Assembly: GCA_023436615.1 (NCBI GenBank)
Contig: JAEZIO010000037.1
Coordinates: 30,015-94,014, forward strand
Direction: 5' to 3'
Source of the DNA: Pseudomonadota bacterium
Lineage (GTDB): Bacteria > Pseudomonadota > Alphaproteobacteria > Sphingomonadales > Sphingomonadaceae
Length of the DNA stretch: 64,000 bases
Shown: in pieces, positions 52,049 through 60,682 of the stretch
Position numbering within the stretch: position 1 is the first letter of the stretch
Layout of the letters: the number at the start of each line of letters is the position of its first letter
The notes under the pieces: generated by a model
Databases searched by the model: none
Seen by the model: the letters and a program-made list of their open reading frames with translations, nothing else
Told to the model about the DNA's origin: nothing
Program-made: the position numbers and the translations under genes

Positions 52049-53116
52049 CTAGCCGAGCATTTCCTGCTCGAGCTTCTTGGCCATCTCCTCGATGTTCTCG
52101 GGAGGCCAGCCCGGGATGTCCATGCCGAGACGAAGGCCCATGCTGGCCAGCACTTCCTTGATCTCGTTGAGGCTCTTGCGGCCGAAGTTCGGCGTACGGA
52201 GCATCTCGGCCTCGGTCTTCTGCACGAGATCGCCGATGTAGATGATGTTGTCGTTCTTGAGGCAATTGGCGCTGCGCACGCTGAGCTCCAGCTCGTCGAC
52301 CTTCTTCAGGAGGTAGCGGTTGAGCTGGTTGGTGTCAGCCGGCGCTTCCGCGGCCATCGCCGGCGTGCCGATCATGGCCGGCGCAGCGGTCCGGATCTGA
52401 CTGTCGTCGAAGTGGACGAACAGCTGCAGCTGGTCCTGGAGGATCCGCGCCGCATAAGCCAGCGAGTCTTCCGGAGCGACGGTGCCGTCGGTCTCGATCG
52501 TCATCGTCAGCTTGTCGTAATCCAGCTCCTGGCCGACGCGGGTATTCTCGACCTTGTAGGCGACCTGGCGGACAGGCGAGTAGAGCGCGTCGACCGGGAT
52601 CAGGCCGATCGGCGCGTCGACCGGACGGTTCGCGGCGGCGGGCACGTAGCCCTTACCGATGTCGGCGGTCAGCTCCATGTTGAGCGTCGCACCGTCGTCG
52701 AGGTGGCAGATGACGAGATCGGGGTTGGTGACTTCCATGTCGCCGCTGGTCTGGATCATCCCGGCCGTCACTTCGGCGGGACCCGTGGCGGTGAGCTGGA
52801 GCCGCTTGGGCCCCTCGCCTTCCATCTTCAGCGCGATCTGCTTCACGTTCAGCACGATGTCCGTGACGTCCTCGCGAACTCCGGCGAGGCTACTGAACTC
52901 GTGGAGCACGCCCTCGATCTTGATCGACGTGACCGCCGCGCCCTGAAGCGAGGAAAGCAGCACCCGGCGCAGCGAGTTGCCGAGCGTCATTCCGAAGCCG
53001 CGCTCGAGCGGCTCGGCGACGAACACGGCCCGGCGGCGGCTGTCGCCTCCGGTGGCCCTCTTTTCGATCGCGTTGGGCTTCTTCAGTTCCTGCCAGTTCT
53101 TAGCGTTGACGGCCAT
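52049..53116 (-). CDS. rpoA: RNA polymerase alpha subunit
   Basis: The 355-residue product has the N-terminal assembly domain ('FVAEPLERGFGMTLGNSLRRVLLSSLQGAAV') and the C-terminal DNA-contact domain ('RSANCLKNDNIIYIGDLVQKTEAEMLRTPNFGRKSLNEIKEVL'), with a linker including Ala-rich sequence near 245-260. Full length. Downstream is a strong terminator instead of rplQ, and upstream are rpsK and rpsM in the usual order. Confidence 0.98.
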   Translation of the reverse strand: MAVNAKNWQELKKPNAIEKRATGGDSRRRAVFVAEPLERGFGMTLGNSLRRVLLSSLQGAAVTSIKIEGVLHEFSSLAGVREDVTDIVLNVKQIALKMEGEGPKRLQLTATGPAEVTAGMIQTSGDMEVTNPDLVICHLDDGATLNMELTADIGKGYVPAAANRPVDAPIGLIPVDALYSPVRQVAYKVENTRVGQELDYDKLTMTIETDGTVAPEDSLAYAARILQDQLQLFVHFDDSQIRTAAPAMIGTPAMAAEAPADTNQLNRYLLKKVDELELSVRSANCLKNDNIIYIGDLVQKTEAEMLRTPNFGRKSLNEIKEVLASMGLRLGMDIPGWPPENIEEMAKKLEQEMLG

Positions 53117-53204
53117 TTGTCTTCCTGCCCTTTGGCGGGACGTCTCCCGCCTTTTGAAACCGAATTCGCCGCGGATGCCCCGCGGCAGCGGCGCGCGTGT
53201 CCCG

Positions 53205-53594
53205 TTAGACGCGGCGGCGCTTGGACGGCCGGACCCCGTTGTGCGGGATCGGAGTCACGTCGCGGATCGAAGTGATCGTGAAGCCGACGGCCTGCAGCGC
53301 CCTTAGGGCGCTTTCACGGCCCGATCCGGGCCCCTTGACCTCGACCTCGAGGGTACGCACGCCGTGCTCGGCGGCCTTCTTGCCGGCGTCTTCGGCCGCC
53401 ACCTGAGCCGCGTAAGGAGTCGACTTGCGGCTTCCCTTGAAGCCCATCATCCCGGCGGAGCTCCACGCGATTGCGTTGCCCTGCGCGTCGGTGATGGTGA
53501 TCATGGTATTGTTGAAGCTGGCGTTCACGTGCGCGACGCCGGCCGTTATATTCTTGCGTTCCCGCCGACGAAGGCGCTGCGGTGCTTGGGCCAT
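53205..53594 (-). CDS. rpsK: 30S ribosomal protein S11
   Basis: The 129-residue product has 'NITAGVAHVNASFNNTMITITDAQGN', 'GFKGSRKSTPYAAQVAAEDAG' and the basic end 'PHNGVRPSKRRRV', all typical of S11. It lies between rpsM and rpoA with spacers of 48 and 88 bp. Confidence 0.98.
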   Translation of the reverse strand: MAQAPQRLRRRERKNITAGVAHVNASFNNTMITITDAQGNAIAWSSAGMMGFKGSRKSTPYAAQVAAEDAGKKAAEHGVRTLEVEVKGPGSGRESALRALQAVGFTITSIRDVTPIPHNGVRPSKRRRV

Positions 53595-53642
53595 ATACCT
53601 AAATCCTGTTCGAAACTGCTGACGGTGGCGTGGAAGAAGGTC

Positions 53643-54011
53643 TTACTTCTTCTTCCCCGCGATCGGCTTCGCCTTGCCCTTTCGGGTGCGCGCGTTGGTG
53701 TGCGTGCGCTGCCCGCGAACGGGGAGGCCCCTGCGGTGCCGCAGGCCCCGATAGGACGCGAGGTCCATCAGCCGCTTGATGTTCATCGCCGTCTCGCGGC
53801 GAAGGTCGCCTTCGACGCTGTGGTTGGCGTCGATGCTCTCGCGGATCTGCAAGACCTCCTGATCGGTGAGGTCCTGCACCCGACGCTCCGGGCTGATGCC
53901 CAGCTTGGCGATGATCTGCTTGGCCGTGGTGCGGCCGATTCCGTGGATGTAGGTGAGCGCGATTTCGACGCGCTTGTTCGTTGGGATGTTGACGCCGGCG
54001 ATACGTGCCAT
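53643..54011 (-). CDS. rpsM: 30S ribosomal protein S13
   Basis: The 122-residue product begins 'MARIAGVNIPTNKRVEIALTYIHGIG' and ends with the basic 'GLPVRGQRTHTNARTRKGKAKP' tail, as in S13. It is the first gene of the unit; upstream are ribF in divergent orientation and a 239-bp gap, not secY/adk, so the unit is detached from the main ribosomal protein cluster. Confidence 0.98.
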   Translation of the reverse strand: MARIAGVNIPTNKRVEIALTYIHGIGRTTAKQIIAKLGISPERRVQDLTDQEVLQIRESIDANHSVEGDLRRETAMNIKRLMDLASYRGLRHRRGLPVRGQRTHTNARTRKGKAKPIAGKKK

Positions 54012-54250
54012 TCTTATTCCTCTTTCAGCTCCACAGGCACGGAATTCGCGAGGGAAAACCCCTCGAAACCTTGCCTATCTCGTCGCTATGCACATCCCTT
54101 CCAAACGAAAAACCGACGCGCGCACGAATGCGCCGCCGGAAACCGGTTGATCGGGATGCACGCCATGTAGGATTCGCCTGCCACTGAGTCAAGCAGCGGG
54201 GGGGGGCGCGATTGCGGAGGCGGCATCGCGCCGATAGAGCCGCAGCCGGA

Positions 54251-55183
54251 ATGATCCGACTGAGCCATGACCAGCCGCTGCCGACGCCGCTCAACGGGGC
54301 CGTGCTGGCGCTCGGCAATTTCGACGGCTTCCACCTCGGCCACCAGGCCGTCGTCAGGCGCGCCATCGCGATGGGCTTTCACGAGCGACGGCCCGTGATC
54401 GTGGCGACCTTCGACCCGCATCCGGTGCGCTTCTTCAAACCCGACGTGCCTCCGTTCCGGCTGACGAGCCTCGACCAGCGCGAGCGGCTCTTCGCGCACG
54501 CCGGGGCCGATGCGATGCTGGTCTTCGACTTCGGCCAGGAGCTCGCCAGCACGAGCGCCGAAGATTTCGTCGCCGATATTCTCGCCAGCCGCCTTCGCGT
54601 CGCGGGCGTCGTAACCGGTCAGGATTTCACCTTCGGCCGCGGCCGCGGCGGCAATGCCCGCGTCATGCGCGAGCTGGGCGCGCAAAATGGCATCAATGCC
54701 GAAGCAGTCGCGCCGGTGCTTCTCGACGGCGAATCCGTCTCATCGAGCCGAATTCGCGATGCGCTCGCGTCCGCCGATCCGGCGACGGCCACGCGCCTGC
54801 TGAGCCGTCCCTTCGCGATCGAGGGCATTGTCGAGCGCGGCGACGGCCGCGGACACGACTTTGGGTATCCGACCGCGAACCTGTCGCTGGGCCGCTATCA
54901 GCGGCCCGCCTACGGCATCTACGCGGTTCGGGTGCGGCTGGACGACGGAAGCGAGCATTCGGGCGTCGCAAGCTTCGGTATCCGGCCGATGTTCGAGCCG
55001 GCGAAGGAGCTGCTCGAGGCGCACATCTTCGACTTCCACGGTGACCTTTACGGCCGCGCGATCGAGGTCGACCTGATCGCCTACCTGCGCGCGGAAGCGA
55101 AGTTCGACAATGTCGACGCGCTGGTAAAGCAGATGCAGGCCGACGAGGCCCAAGCTCGCGGCCTGCTGGCGATTCCCGGGTGA
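54251..55183 (+). CDS. ribF: Bifunctional riboflavin kinase / FAD synthetase RibF
   Basis: RibF makes FMN then FAD. From ATG 54251 the 310-residue product has the adenylyltransferase domain ('ALGNFDGFHLGHQAVVRRA', 'VVTGQDFTFGRGRGGNA', 'VSSSRIRDAL') and the kinase domain ('GRGHDFGYPTANLS', 'VASFGIRPMFEPAKELLEAHIFDF'). ribF before ileS and lspA is a classic order; here a GDPD gene is inserted between ribF and ileS. Confidence 0.96.
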   Translation: MIRLSHDQPLPTPLNGAVLALGNFDGFHLGHQAVVRRAIAMGFHERRPVIVATFDPHPVRFFKPDVPPFRLTSLDQRERLFAHAGADAMLVFDFGQELASTSAEDFVADILASRLRVAGVVTGQDFTFGRGRGGNARVMRELGAQNGINAEAVAPVLLDGESVSSSRIRDALASADPATATRLLSRPFAIEGIVERGDGRGHDFGYPTANLSLGRYQRPAYGIYAVRVRLDDGSEHSGVASFGIRPMFEPAKELLEAHIFDFHGDLYGRAIEVDLIAYLRAEAKFDNVDALVKQMQADEAQARGLLAIPG

Positions 55184-56226
55184 AACGCTGGGCGATCCGC
55201 ATCGCATTCGCGATCGCGGTGGTCCTGCTCGCCTTCGGAACCCTCAACGCAAGCTGGCTGGCGCCAACGCCGAAGGGCGGACCCAAGCTGATCGCCCACC
55301 GCGGCGTGGCCCAGCTCTACGACCATCGCGGCCTCGAACGCGACACCTGCACTGCCACGCGGATTGAACCGCCGGTTCACGACTATCTCGAAAATACCGT
55401 GCGCAGCATGCTCGCCGCCCGGAGTCTCGGCGCCGACATGGTCGAGATCGACATTGCACCGACCGCCGACGGACGCATCGCGGTGTTCCACGATTGGACC
55501 GTGGATTGCCGCACCGAGGGCAAGGGCAACGTCCGTGACAAGACGCTGGCCGACCTCAAGACCCTCGACATTGGCTACGGCTACACCGCTGACGGCGGGC
55601 GGACCTTCCCGTTGCGCGGGAGCAAGGACAAGGTGCCCGCGCTCGACGAGGTGCTGACGGCGCTCGCCCGCACCCCCTTCATGTTCAACTTCAAGAGCAA
55701 GGACCCGCGCGAGGCGGACCAGCTCGCGGCGGCACTGAAGGCGGCGGGCCGCGACGTCGAGAAGATGGGCGACGGCTTTTACGGGGCCGCCGGGCCGGTA
55801 CAGCGCATCCGCGAGCATTATCCGCGCGCCTGGGCGTGGACGAAGGAGGAGGCGAAGGCCTGCACCAAGGCCTACGTGTACTACGGGTGGTCGGGCGTGG
55901 TGCCCGAGAGCTGCCGCAACGGCACGCTGGTGGTCCCGCTCAACTACACGCCGGTCATGTGGGGCTGGCCCAACCGGCTGCTGCGGCGGATGGAGAAGGT
56001 CGGAGCGCGCGTGCTCGTGGTCGGGCCGCAAGGCAAGGACCGGGCGATGGGCCTCACTCTGCCCGAACAGCTCGGCGAGATTCCGAGCAGCTTCAACGGC
56101 TATGTCTGGGTCGAGGACATCTGGAATATCGGCCCCGCGCTGCGGCCTGATTCCGACTTCCGCACGCGCGCCCAGCAGGACGGCGCCGAGGCGGCGCTGC
56201 AGCGGCGACGGAAGGCGGGCCGATAG
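55180..56226 (+). CDS. Glycerophosphodiester phosphodiesterase family protein
   Basis: The start GTG at 55180 overlaps the ribF stop (GTGA). The 348-residue product has an N-terminal hydrophobic segment (about 7-25), probably a signal anchor, and a GDPD TIM barrel with 'LIAHRGVAQLYDHRG', 'ENTVRSMLAARSLGADMVEIDIAPTADGRIAVFHDWTVD', which carries the His, Glu, Asp and His metal/catalytic residues. Substrate is probably a glycerophosphodiester but is not certain; the position inside the ribF-ileS cluster is coupled translation rather than shared pathway. Confidence 0.88.
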   Translation: MKRWAIRIAFAIAVVLLAFGTLNASWLAPTPKGGPKLIAHRGVAQLYDHRGLERDTCTATRIEPPVHDYLENTVRSMLAARSLGADMVEIDIAPTADGRIAVFHDWTVDCRTEGKGNVRDKTLADLKTLDIGYGYTADGGRTFPLRGSKDKVPALDEVLTALARTPFMFNFKSKDPREADQLAAALKAAGRDVEKMGDGFYGAAGPVQRIREHYPRAWAWTKEEAKACTKAYVYYGWSGVVPESCRNGTLVVPLNYTPVMWGWPNRLLRRMEKVGARVLVVGPQGKDRAMGLTLPEQLGEIPSSFNGYVWVEDIWNIGPALRPDSDFRTRAQQDGAEAALQRRRKAGR

Positions 56227-56270
56227 CCGCCGTTTGCATTCCGCGAACCGCCCGCTAAGGCCCGCGCTCG

Positions 56271-59168
56271 ATGGCTGATGCGCCCGCCAAACCCGATTAC
56301 CGACCGACCGTTTTCCTTCCGAAGACCGACTTCCCGATGAAGGCCGGCCTGCCGCAGAAGGAGCCGGCGATCCTTGCCCGCTGGGAGGAACAGGACCTCT
56401 ACCGGCAGGTTCGGAACGCCCGCGCGGGAAAACCCAAGTTCATCTTCCACGACGGGCCTCCCTACGCCAACGGCGACATCCACATCGGCCATGCACTCAA
56501 TCACGTCCTCAAGGACATGGTCGTCCGGACGCAGACCTTGCTCGGCAAGGACGCGCCTTACGTCCCCGGGTGGGACTGCCACGGGCTACCGATCGAGTGG
56601 AAGGTCGAGGAGCAGTATCGCAAGAAGAAGCTCAACAAGGACGAGGTGCCCGCGAAGGAATTCCGCGCGGAATGCCGCGCCTATGCTCAGCATTGGGTCG
56701 ACGTCCAGCGCGAGCAGCTGAAGCGGCTCGGGATCGGCGCCGACTGGGAGCGACCGTACCTGACGATGCAGTTCGAGAGCGAGGCCACCATCGTCTCCGA
56801 ATTGTTCAAGTTCGCCAAGAGCGGCCAGCTCTACCGCGGGGCCAAGCCGGTCATGTGGTCGCCGGTCGAGAAGACCGCGCTCGCCGAGGCCGAGATCGAG
56901 TACGAAGACATCGTCTCGACCCAGATCGATGTCGCGTTCGAGATCGTCGAGAGCCCGATCCCGGAGCTGGTCGGCGCGCACGCGGTGGTATGGACGACCA
57001 CGCCGTGGACGATCCCGGTCAACCAAGCGATCGCCTATGGACCGGACGTCGAGTACGTGCTGGTCGAAGTCGACGGGCGGCAGCTGCTCGTTGCGTCCGA
57101 GCTAGTCTCTCAGACGCTCTCTCGTCATTCCCGCAAAAGCGGGAATCCCGCTTCGGCGGAAGACCAGCGGGACCCCCGCCTCCGCGGGGGTGACGAATTA
57201 TGGCGTGGAAAAGGCTCGGACCTTGCAGGCACCATCGCCCGCCACCCGATGCACAAGCTTGGCGGGTTCTTTGCCAAGCCGCGGCCGTTCCTGCCGGGCG
57301 ATTTCGTCACCACCGACCAGGGCACCGGCCTCGTCCACATGGCGCCCGACCATGGCGAGGACGATTTCGAACTGTGCCGGGCACATGGCATCGACCCGGT
57401 GTTCGCGGTCAACGCCGGCGGCTTCTACCGCGACGACTGGCTCTGGCTCGGCGGCCAGGGCAGCGTCATCAACGCCAAGTTCAACGCGCCGGACGGACCG
57501 ATCTGCAATGACCTGCGCGAGGCCGGCGCACTCCTCGCCGCTAGCGCGGACTTTGACCACAGCTACCCGCATAGCTGGCGGTCGAAGGCGAAAGTCATTT
57601 ACCGCTGCACGCCGCAATGGTTCATTCCGATGGACAAGTTGATGGACGAGCGGAGCTGCCGCTGGTTCTTCGAGGGCCGTTGGGAGAATGAGGGCGGCGC
57701 CCTGCTCGAGAAGCCGCTCGAGAAGCGGCCCAAGCGCTCGCTGCGCGAGGTCGCCCTCCACGCGATCGCCGACACGCGCTTCGTCCCCGAAAAGGGGCGC
57801 AACCGAATCCAGTCGATGGTCGAGGGCCGGCCCGACTGGGTGATCAGCCGCCAGCGCGCCGGGGGCGTGCCGATCGCGCTCTTCGGGGCGCGCTCCACCG
57901 GGGATGTGCTGGGCGACCCCAATGTCAACGAACGTATCGTCGCGGCAATCCGCGAGCAGGGCGTCGACGCCTGGGACGAAGCGAACGCCGCGCATTTCCT
58001 TGGCGAGACGCGCAACCCGCACGATTACGAGATGGTCGCCGACATCCTCGACGTCTGGTTCGACAGCGGCTCGACCCACGCCTTCGTGCTCGAGAGTGGC
58101 CGCTGGCCCGAGCTTCGCTGGCCCGCCGACATCTATGTCGAAGGCTCCGACCAGCACCGCGGCTGGTTCCAGTCGTCGCTGCTGGAAAGCTGCGGTACGC
58201 GCGGCCGAGCGCCCTACGACACCGTGTTGACCCACGGCTTCACGATGGACGCCAAGGGCATGAAGATGTCCAAGAGCCTCGGGAACGTCGTCAACCCGCT
58301 CGACCTGATGAAGGAGCACGGCGCCGACATCCTCAGGCTGTGGGCGCTATCGGTCGACTTCACGGAAGATCACCGGATCGGGAAGGAAATCCTCGGCGGC
58401 GTCGCCGATCAGTATCGCAAGCTGCGCAACACCTTCCGCTATCTGCTTGGAGCGCTTGGCGGCTTCTCGGAGGAAGAGCGGTTCGACGACGTTCACGCGA
58501 TGCCCGAGCTGGAGCGCTACATGCTTCATCTCACCGCCGAGCTCGATGCCAGGCTGCGGCAGGCAGTCGCGGACTTCGACTTCAACAGCTACACGCGGCT
58601 TCTCGCCGATTTCGCCAACAACGACCTGTCGGCCTTCTACTTCGATATCCGGAAGGACGTCCTCTACTGCGACGTCAATGCGGTGAACGGCGTGCAGTCG
58701 GAGCGGCGCCGGGCCTACCGGACGGTGCTCGATACCCTGTTCCACGCGTTGGTGCGCTGGCTCGCGCCGGTGCTGGTGTTCACGACCGAGGAGGTGTGGG
58801 GCACCCGCTTCCCCGACGGGGGCTCTGTTCACCTGCTGGAATGGCCCGAGGTGCCGCACGTCGGCGCTGACGACGGAACCTGGGCGAAGCTCCGCGAGCT
58901 TCGCGCGACGGTCACCGAGGCGATAGAGCCGCTCCGGCGCGACAAGGTCATCGGATCCAGCCTTGAAGCCGAGGTCACTCTGTCGGAGCTTCCCGCAACC
59001 GCCGACTTTCTCGCCGAGCTGTTCATTACGTCGGCAGTTCATCAAGGCGACAAGCTGGGTATCGCAAAGACCGCCAACAGCAAATGCGGGCGCTGCTGGC
59101 GCTATCTGCCTGAAGTCGAGGAGGACGGCGACTTGTGCGACCGCTGCCAGGAGTTTGTGAATGCGTGA
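56271..59168 (+). CDS. ileS: Isoleucyl-tRNA synthetase, with a repeat-encoded insert
   Basis: The 965-residue product has the HIGH motif in 'PYANGDIHIGHAL' (about 64-76), the CP1 editing domain, KMSKS in 'GMKMSKSLGN' (about 660) and a C-terminal zinc-binding 'CGRCWR...CDRC'. Between about residues 284 and 309, in the editing domain, lies 'RHSRKSGNPASAEDQRDPR' plus a few residues, encoded by a palindromic repeat (57124-57194) and matching no part of the family. The frame is preserved around it. The stop overlaps lspA. Confidence 0.96.
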   Translation: MADAPAKPDYRPTVFLPKTDFPMKAGLPQKEPAILARWEEQDLYRQVRNARAGKPKFIFHDGPPYANGDIHIGHALNHVLKDMVVRTQTLLGKDAPYVPGWDCHGLPIEWKVEEQYRKKKLNKDEVPAKEFRAECRAYAQHWVDVQREQLKRLGIGADWERPYLTMQFESEATIVSELFKFAKSGQLYRGAKPVMWSPVEKTALAEAEIEYEDIVSTQIDVAFEIVESPIPELVGAHAVVWTTTPWTIPVNQAIAYGPDVEYVLVEVDGRQLLVASELVSQTLSRHSRKSGNPASAEDQRDPRLRGGDELWRGKGSDLAGTIARHPMHKLGGFFAKPRPFLPGDFVTTDQGTGLVHMAPDHGEDDFELCRAHGIDPVFAVNAGGFYRDDWLWLGGQGSVINAKFNAPDGPICNDLREAGALLAASADFDHSYPHSWRSKAKVIYRCTPQWFIPMDKLMDERSCRWFFEGRWENEGGALLEKPLEKRPKRSLREVALHAIADTRFVPEKGRNRIQSMVEGRPDWVISRQRAGGVPIALFGARSTGDVLGDPNVNERIVAAIREQGVDAWDEANAAHFLGETRNPHDYEMVADILDVWFDSGSTHAFVLESGRWPELRWPADIYVEGSDQHRGWFQSSLLESCGTRGRAPYDTVLTHGFTMDAKGMKMSKSLGNVVNPLDLMKEHGADILRLWALSVDFTEDHRIGKEILGGVADQYRKLRNTFRYLLGALGGFSEEERFDDVHAMPELERYMLHLTAELDARLRQAVADFDFNSYTRLLADFANNDLSAFYFDIRKDVLYCDVNAVNGVQSERRRAYRTVLDTLFHALVRWLAPVLVFTTEEVWGTRFPDGGSVHLLEWPEVPHVGADDGTWAKLRELRATVTEAIEPLRRDKVIGSSLEAEVTLSELPATADFLAELFITSAVHQGDKLGIAKTANSKCGRCWRYLPEVEEDGDLCDRCQEFVNA
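57124..57194. repeat. Palindromic REP-like element inserted in frame in ileS
   Basis: The 71-bp element is bounded by GTCATTCCCGC and GCGGGGGTGAC. It folds into two hairpins: ATTCCCGC-AAAA-GCGGGAAT (57127-57146) and CCCCCGC-CTCC-GCGGGGG (57173-57190). Such GTCATTCCCGC elements are widespread intergenic repeats; this copy is translated as part of IleRS. Confidence 0.88.
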
Positions 59169-59664
59169 ACGGACGTTCGGCTTCTCGATTGCGTTGGCGG
59201 TCTTCGCGCTCGACCAGCTGACCAAGTGGATCGTGTCCGGCCCGCTTCAGCTGGAGGCCGTCGGGCAGATTTACCTGCTGCCGATCTTCAACCTCACCTG
59301 GACCGAGAACAACGGCATCTCTCTTGGCCTGTTCAACGCGACCACCGAGGTCGGCCGCTGGATGCTGGTCGCCGTCACCGGCGCCATCGCGATCGGCGTC
59401 GCCGTCTGGGTTGGACGCGAGAAGGCGCGCTGGGACCAGGCCGCTCTCGGGCTGATCCTCGGCGGCGCGCTCGGCAACATCCTCGACCGCATCCGCCACG
59501 GCTATGTCGTCGATTTCGCCGACCTTCACTTCGGGGCGTTCCGCCCGTTTTTGGTCTTCAATGTCGGCGACGCTGCGATTAGCATCGGCGTCGTCATCCT
59601 GTTAGTGCGCGCGTTCCTGATGCGCGATCAGGAAAAACCCAGGGAGTCCGTCGAGAATGCGTAA
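59161..59664 (+). CDS. lspA: Lipoprotein signal peptidase II
   Basis: LspA removes signal peptides from lipidated prolipoproteins in the inner membrane. The 167-residue product has four spans and the two catalytic Asp motifs: 'LGNILDRIRHGYVVDF' and 'FNVGDAAISIG'. The start overlaps the end of ileS by 8 nt and the stop overlaps the next lipoprotein gene by 8 nt. Several lipoproteins in this window are its expected substrates. Confidence 0.96.
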   Translation: MRERTFGFSIALAVFALDQLTKWIVSGPLQLEAVGQIYLLPIFNLTWTENNGISLGLFNATTEVGRWMLVAVTGAIAIGVAVWVGREKARWDQAALGLILGGALGNILDRIRHGYVVDFADLHFGAFRPFLVFNVGDAAISIGVVILLVRAFLMRDQEKPRESVENA

Positions 59665-60061
59665 GAGCCTCATCCTTCTTCTGATCCCGGCGATTGCGCT
59701 CGGCGGCTGCGGCGTGTTCCGTGCCAAGACCGGCACTCCCGACGAATTCGCCGTCGCGCGCAACGCGCCGCTGGTGATCCCGCCCGATTATTCGCTGACT
59801 CCGCCCGTGGCCGGCACCGTCACCAGCACCCCGCAAGACGCGCAGCAGCAGGCGATCGAGGCGCTATTCGGCGGGCCTGCTCCGCGTCCCCAGTCGGAGT
59901 TGCAGCTGCTCAATGACGCGGGCCGCGACCGCGCCGCGCTCGGCGCTCGCTCCGTAGCGGGCGATCCGAAGACCAACGTCGTCGACATGGGCTCAACGAC
60001 GCAGGCGATCATCGCCGCGCCCGAGGCCGATACCCAAGTCGCATCCGCCCAGGTTCCCTGA
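59657..60061 (+). CDS. DUF3035 (BamF-type) envelope lipoprotein
   Basis: The 134-residue product has a lipoprotein signal ('ALGGC', Cys18), then 'TPDEFAVARNAPLVIPPDYSLTPP', the DUF3035 core, and a disordered Ala/Gln-rich end. DUF3035 proteins are linked to the outer-membrane assembly complex in alphaproteobacteria (BamF). The gene overlaps lspA and is the last of the ileS-lspA group. Confidence 0.9.
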   Translation: MRKSLILLLIPAIALGGCGVFRAKTGTPDEFAVARNAPLVIPPDYSLTPPVAGTVTSTPQDAQQQAIEALFGGPAPRPQSELQLLNDAGRDRAALGARSVAGDPKTNVVDMGSTTQAIIAAPEADTQVASAQVP

Positions 60062-60086
60062 ACGGTGCGCGGGGGGACAGGCAGGA

Positions 60087-60638
60087 ATGGCTGAGGAAAC
60101 TCTCTCCACCCGGCTCGTCGAGATCGAATCGATGCTCGACCGCTCACGGCGGCGCTTCGAGGAAGGCGCGCGGCTCGTCGAGGACGCACAGCGAGCGCTG
60201 GCGGAGATCCAGCAGGCCCTGATCGGCTCCCCCGGCAGCGTATCGGCAGAGGAAAGCGAGGAGGCTGCCTCGAAGCTTGTGACGTCTCTTCGCGCCGCGG
60301 GTGCTGAAATGCCCGAAACCCTGTGCGGCGGCCGCCTTGCGGTCGACCAGGTGCAGCGGCTGATTCGGATCGACGGGCACCCGATCGGAATCACCGAGAT
60401 GGAATATCGCGTGCTCGAACTACTCGCCTTCGCGCGAAACAACGTCGTCACCAGGGCCATGCTGCTCAAGCATCTGTATCGACGTGCCGACGACCAGCCG
60501 CAGCCGAAGATCATCGACGTCTTCATTTCCAAGCTGCGCAAGAAACTGCGCAGCGCTTCGGGGGGCGCGGAGTTCATCGAGACGATTCCGCAGCGCGGGT
60601 GGATCCTCCGCGACGTCACGCCGGCGTCCGGAGCCTGA
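60087..60638 (+). CDS. Receiver-less winged-helix regulator with CtrA-type DNA-binding domain
   Basis: The 183-residue product has an N-terminal charged helical region (about 1-45, coiled-coil-like), a linker, and an OmpR-type winged-helix domain (about 80-178) with 'EMEYRVLELLAFARNNVVTRAMLLKHLYR', 'PKIIDVFISKLRKKL' and 'FIETIPQRGWILRD'. The segment 'KIIDVFI-K-LRKKL' is the recognition region of the cell-cycle regulator CtrA. There is no phospho-acceptor receiver domain, so it cannot be switched by phosphorylation in the usual way. It could compete for CtrA-like sites. Confidence 0.88.
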   Translation: MAEETLSTRLVEIESMLDRSRRRFEEGARLVEDAQRALAEIQQALIGSPGSVSAEESEEAASKLVTSLRAAGAEMPETLCGGRLAVDQVQRLIRIDGHPIGITEMEYRVLELLAFARNNVVTRAMLLKHLYRRADDQPQPKIIDVFISKLRKKLRSASGGAEFIETIPQRGWILRDVTPASGA

Positions 60639-60642
60639 TGTC

Positions 60643-60657
60643 TTAAGAGTTTTTTAG
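60643..60657 (+). promoter_or_regulatory. Near-consensus CtrA-type site TTAA-N7-TTAG
   Basis: TTAA at 60643-60646 and TTAG at 60654-60657 are separated by seven bases; the CtrA consensus is TTAA-N7-TTAA, so one base differs. It lies just after the CtrA-like regulator gene and 26 bp before the next gene. CtrA or the receiver-less protein may bind here. Confidence 0.45.
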
Positions 60658-60682
60658 GCATCGCCGCCCGACAACATCGGGC

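Noticed and set aside
54012..54250. FMN riboswitch in front of ribF
   Set aside because: None of the conserved FMN aptamer elements is visible; nothing supported in this gap apart from likely promoters for rpsM and ribF.
57119..57199. Frameshift or intron in ileS at the repeat
   Set aside because: The reading frame is continuous through the repeat and both flanks encode normal IleRS sequence.
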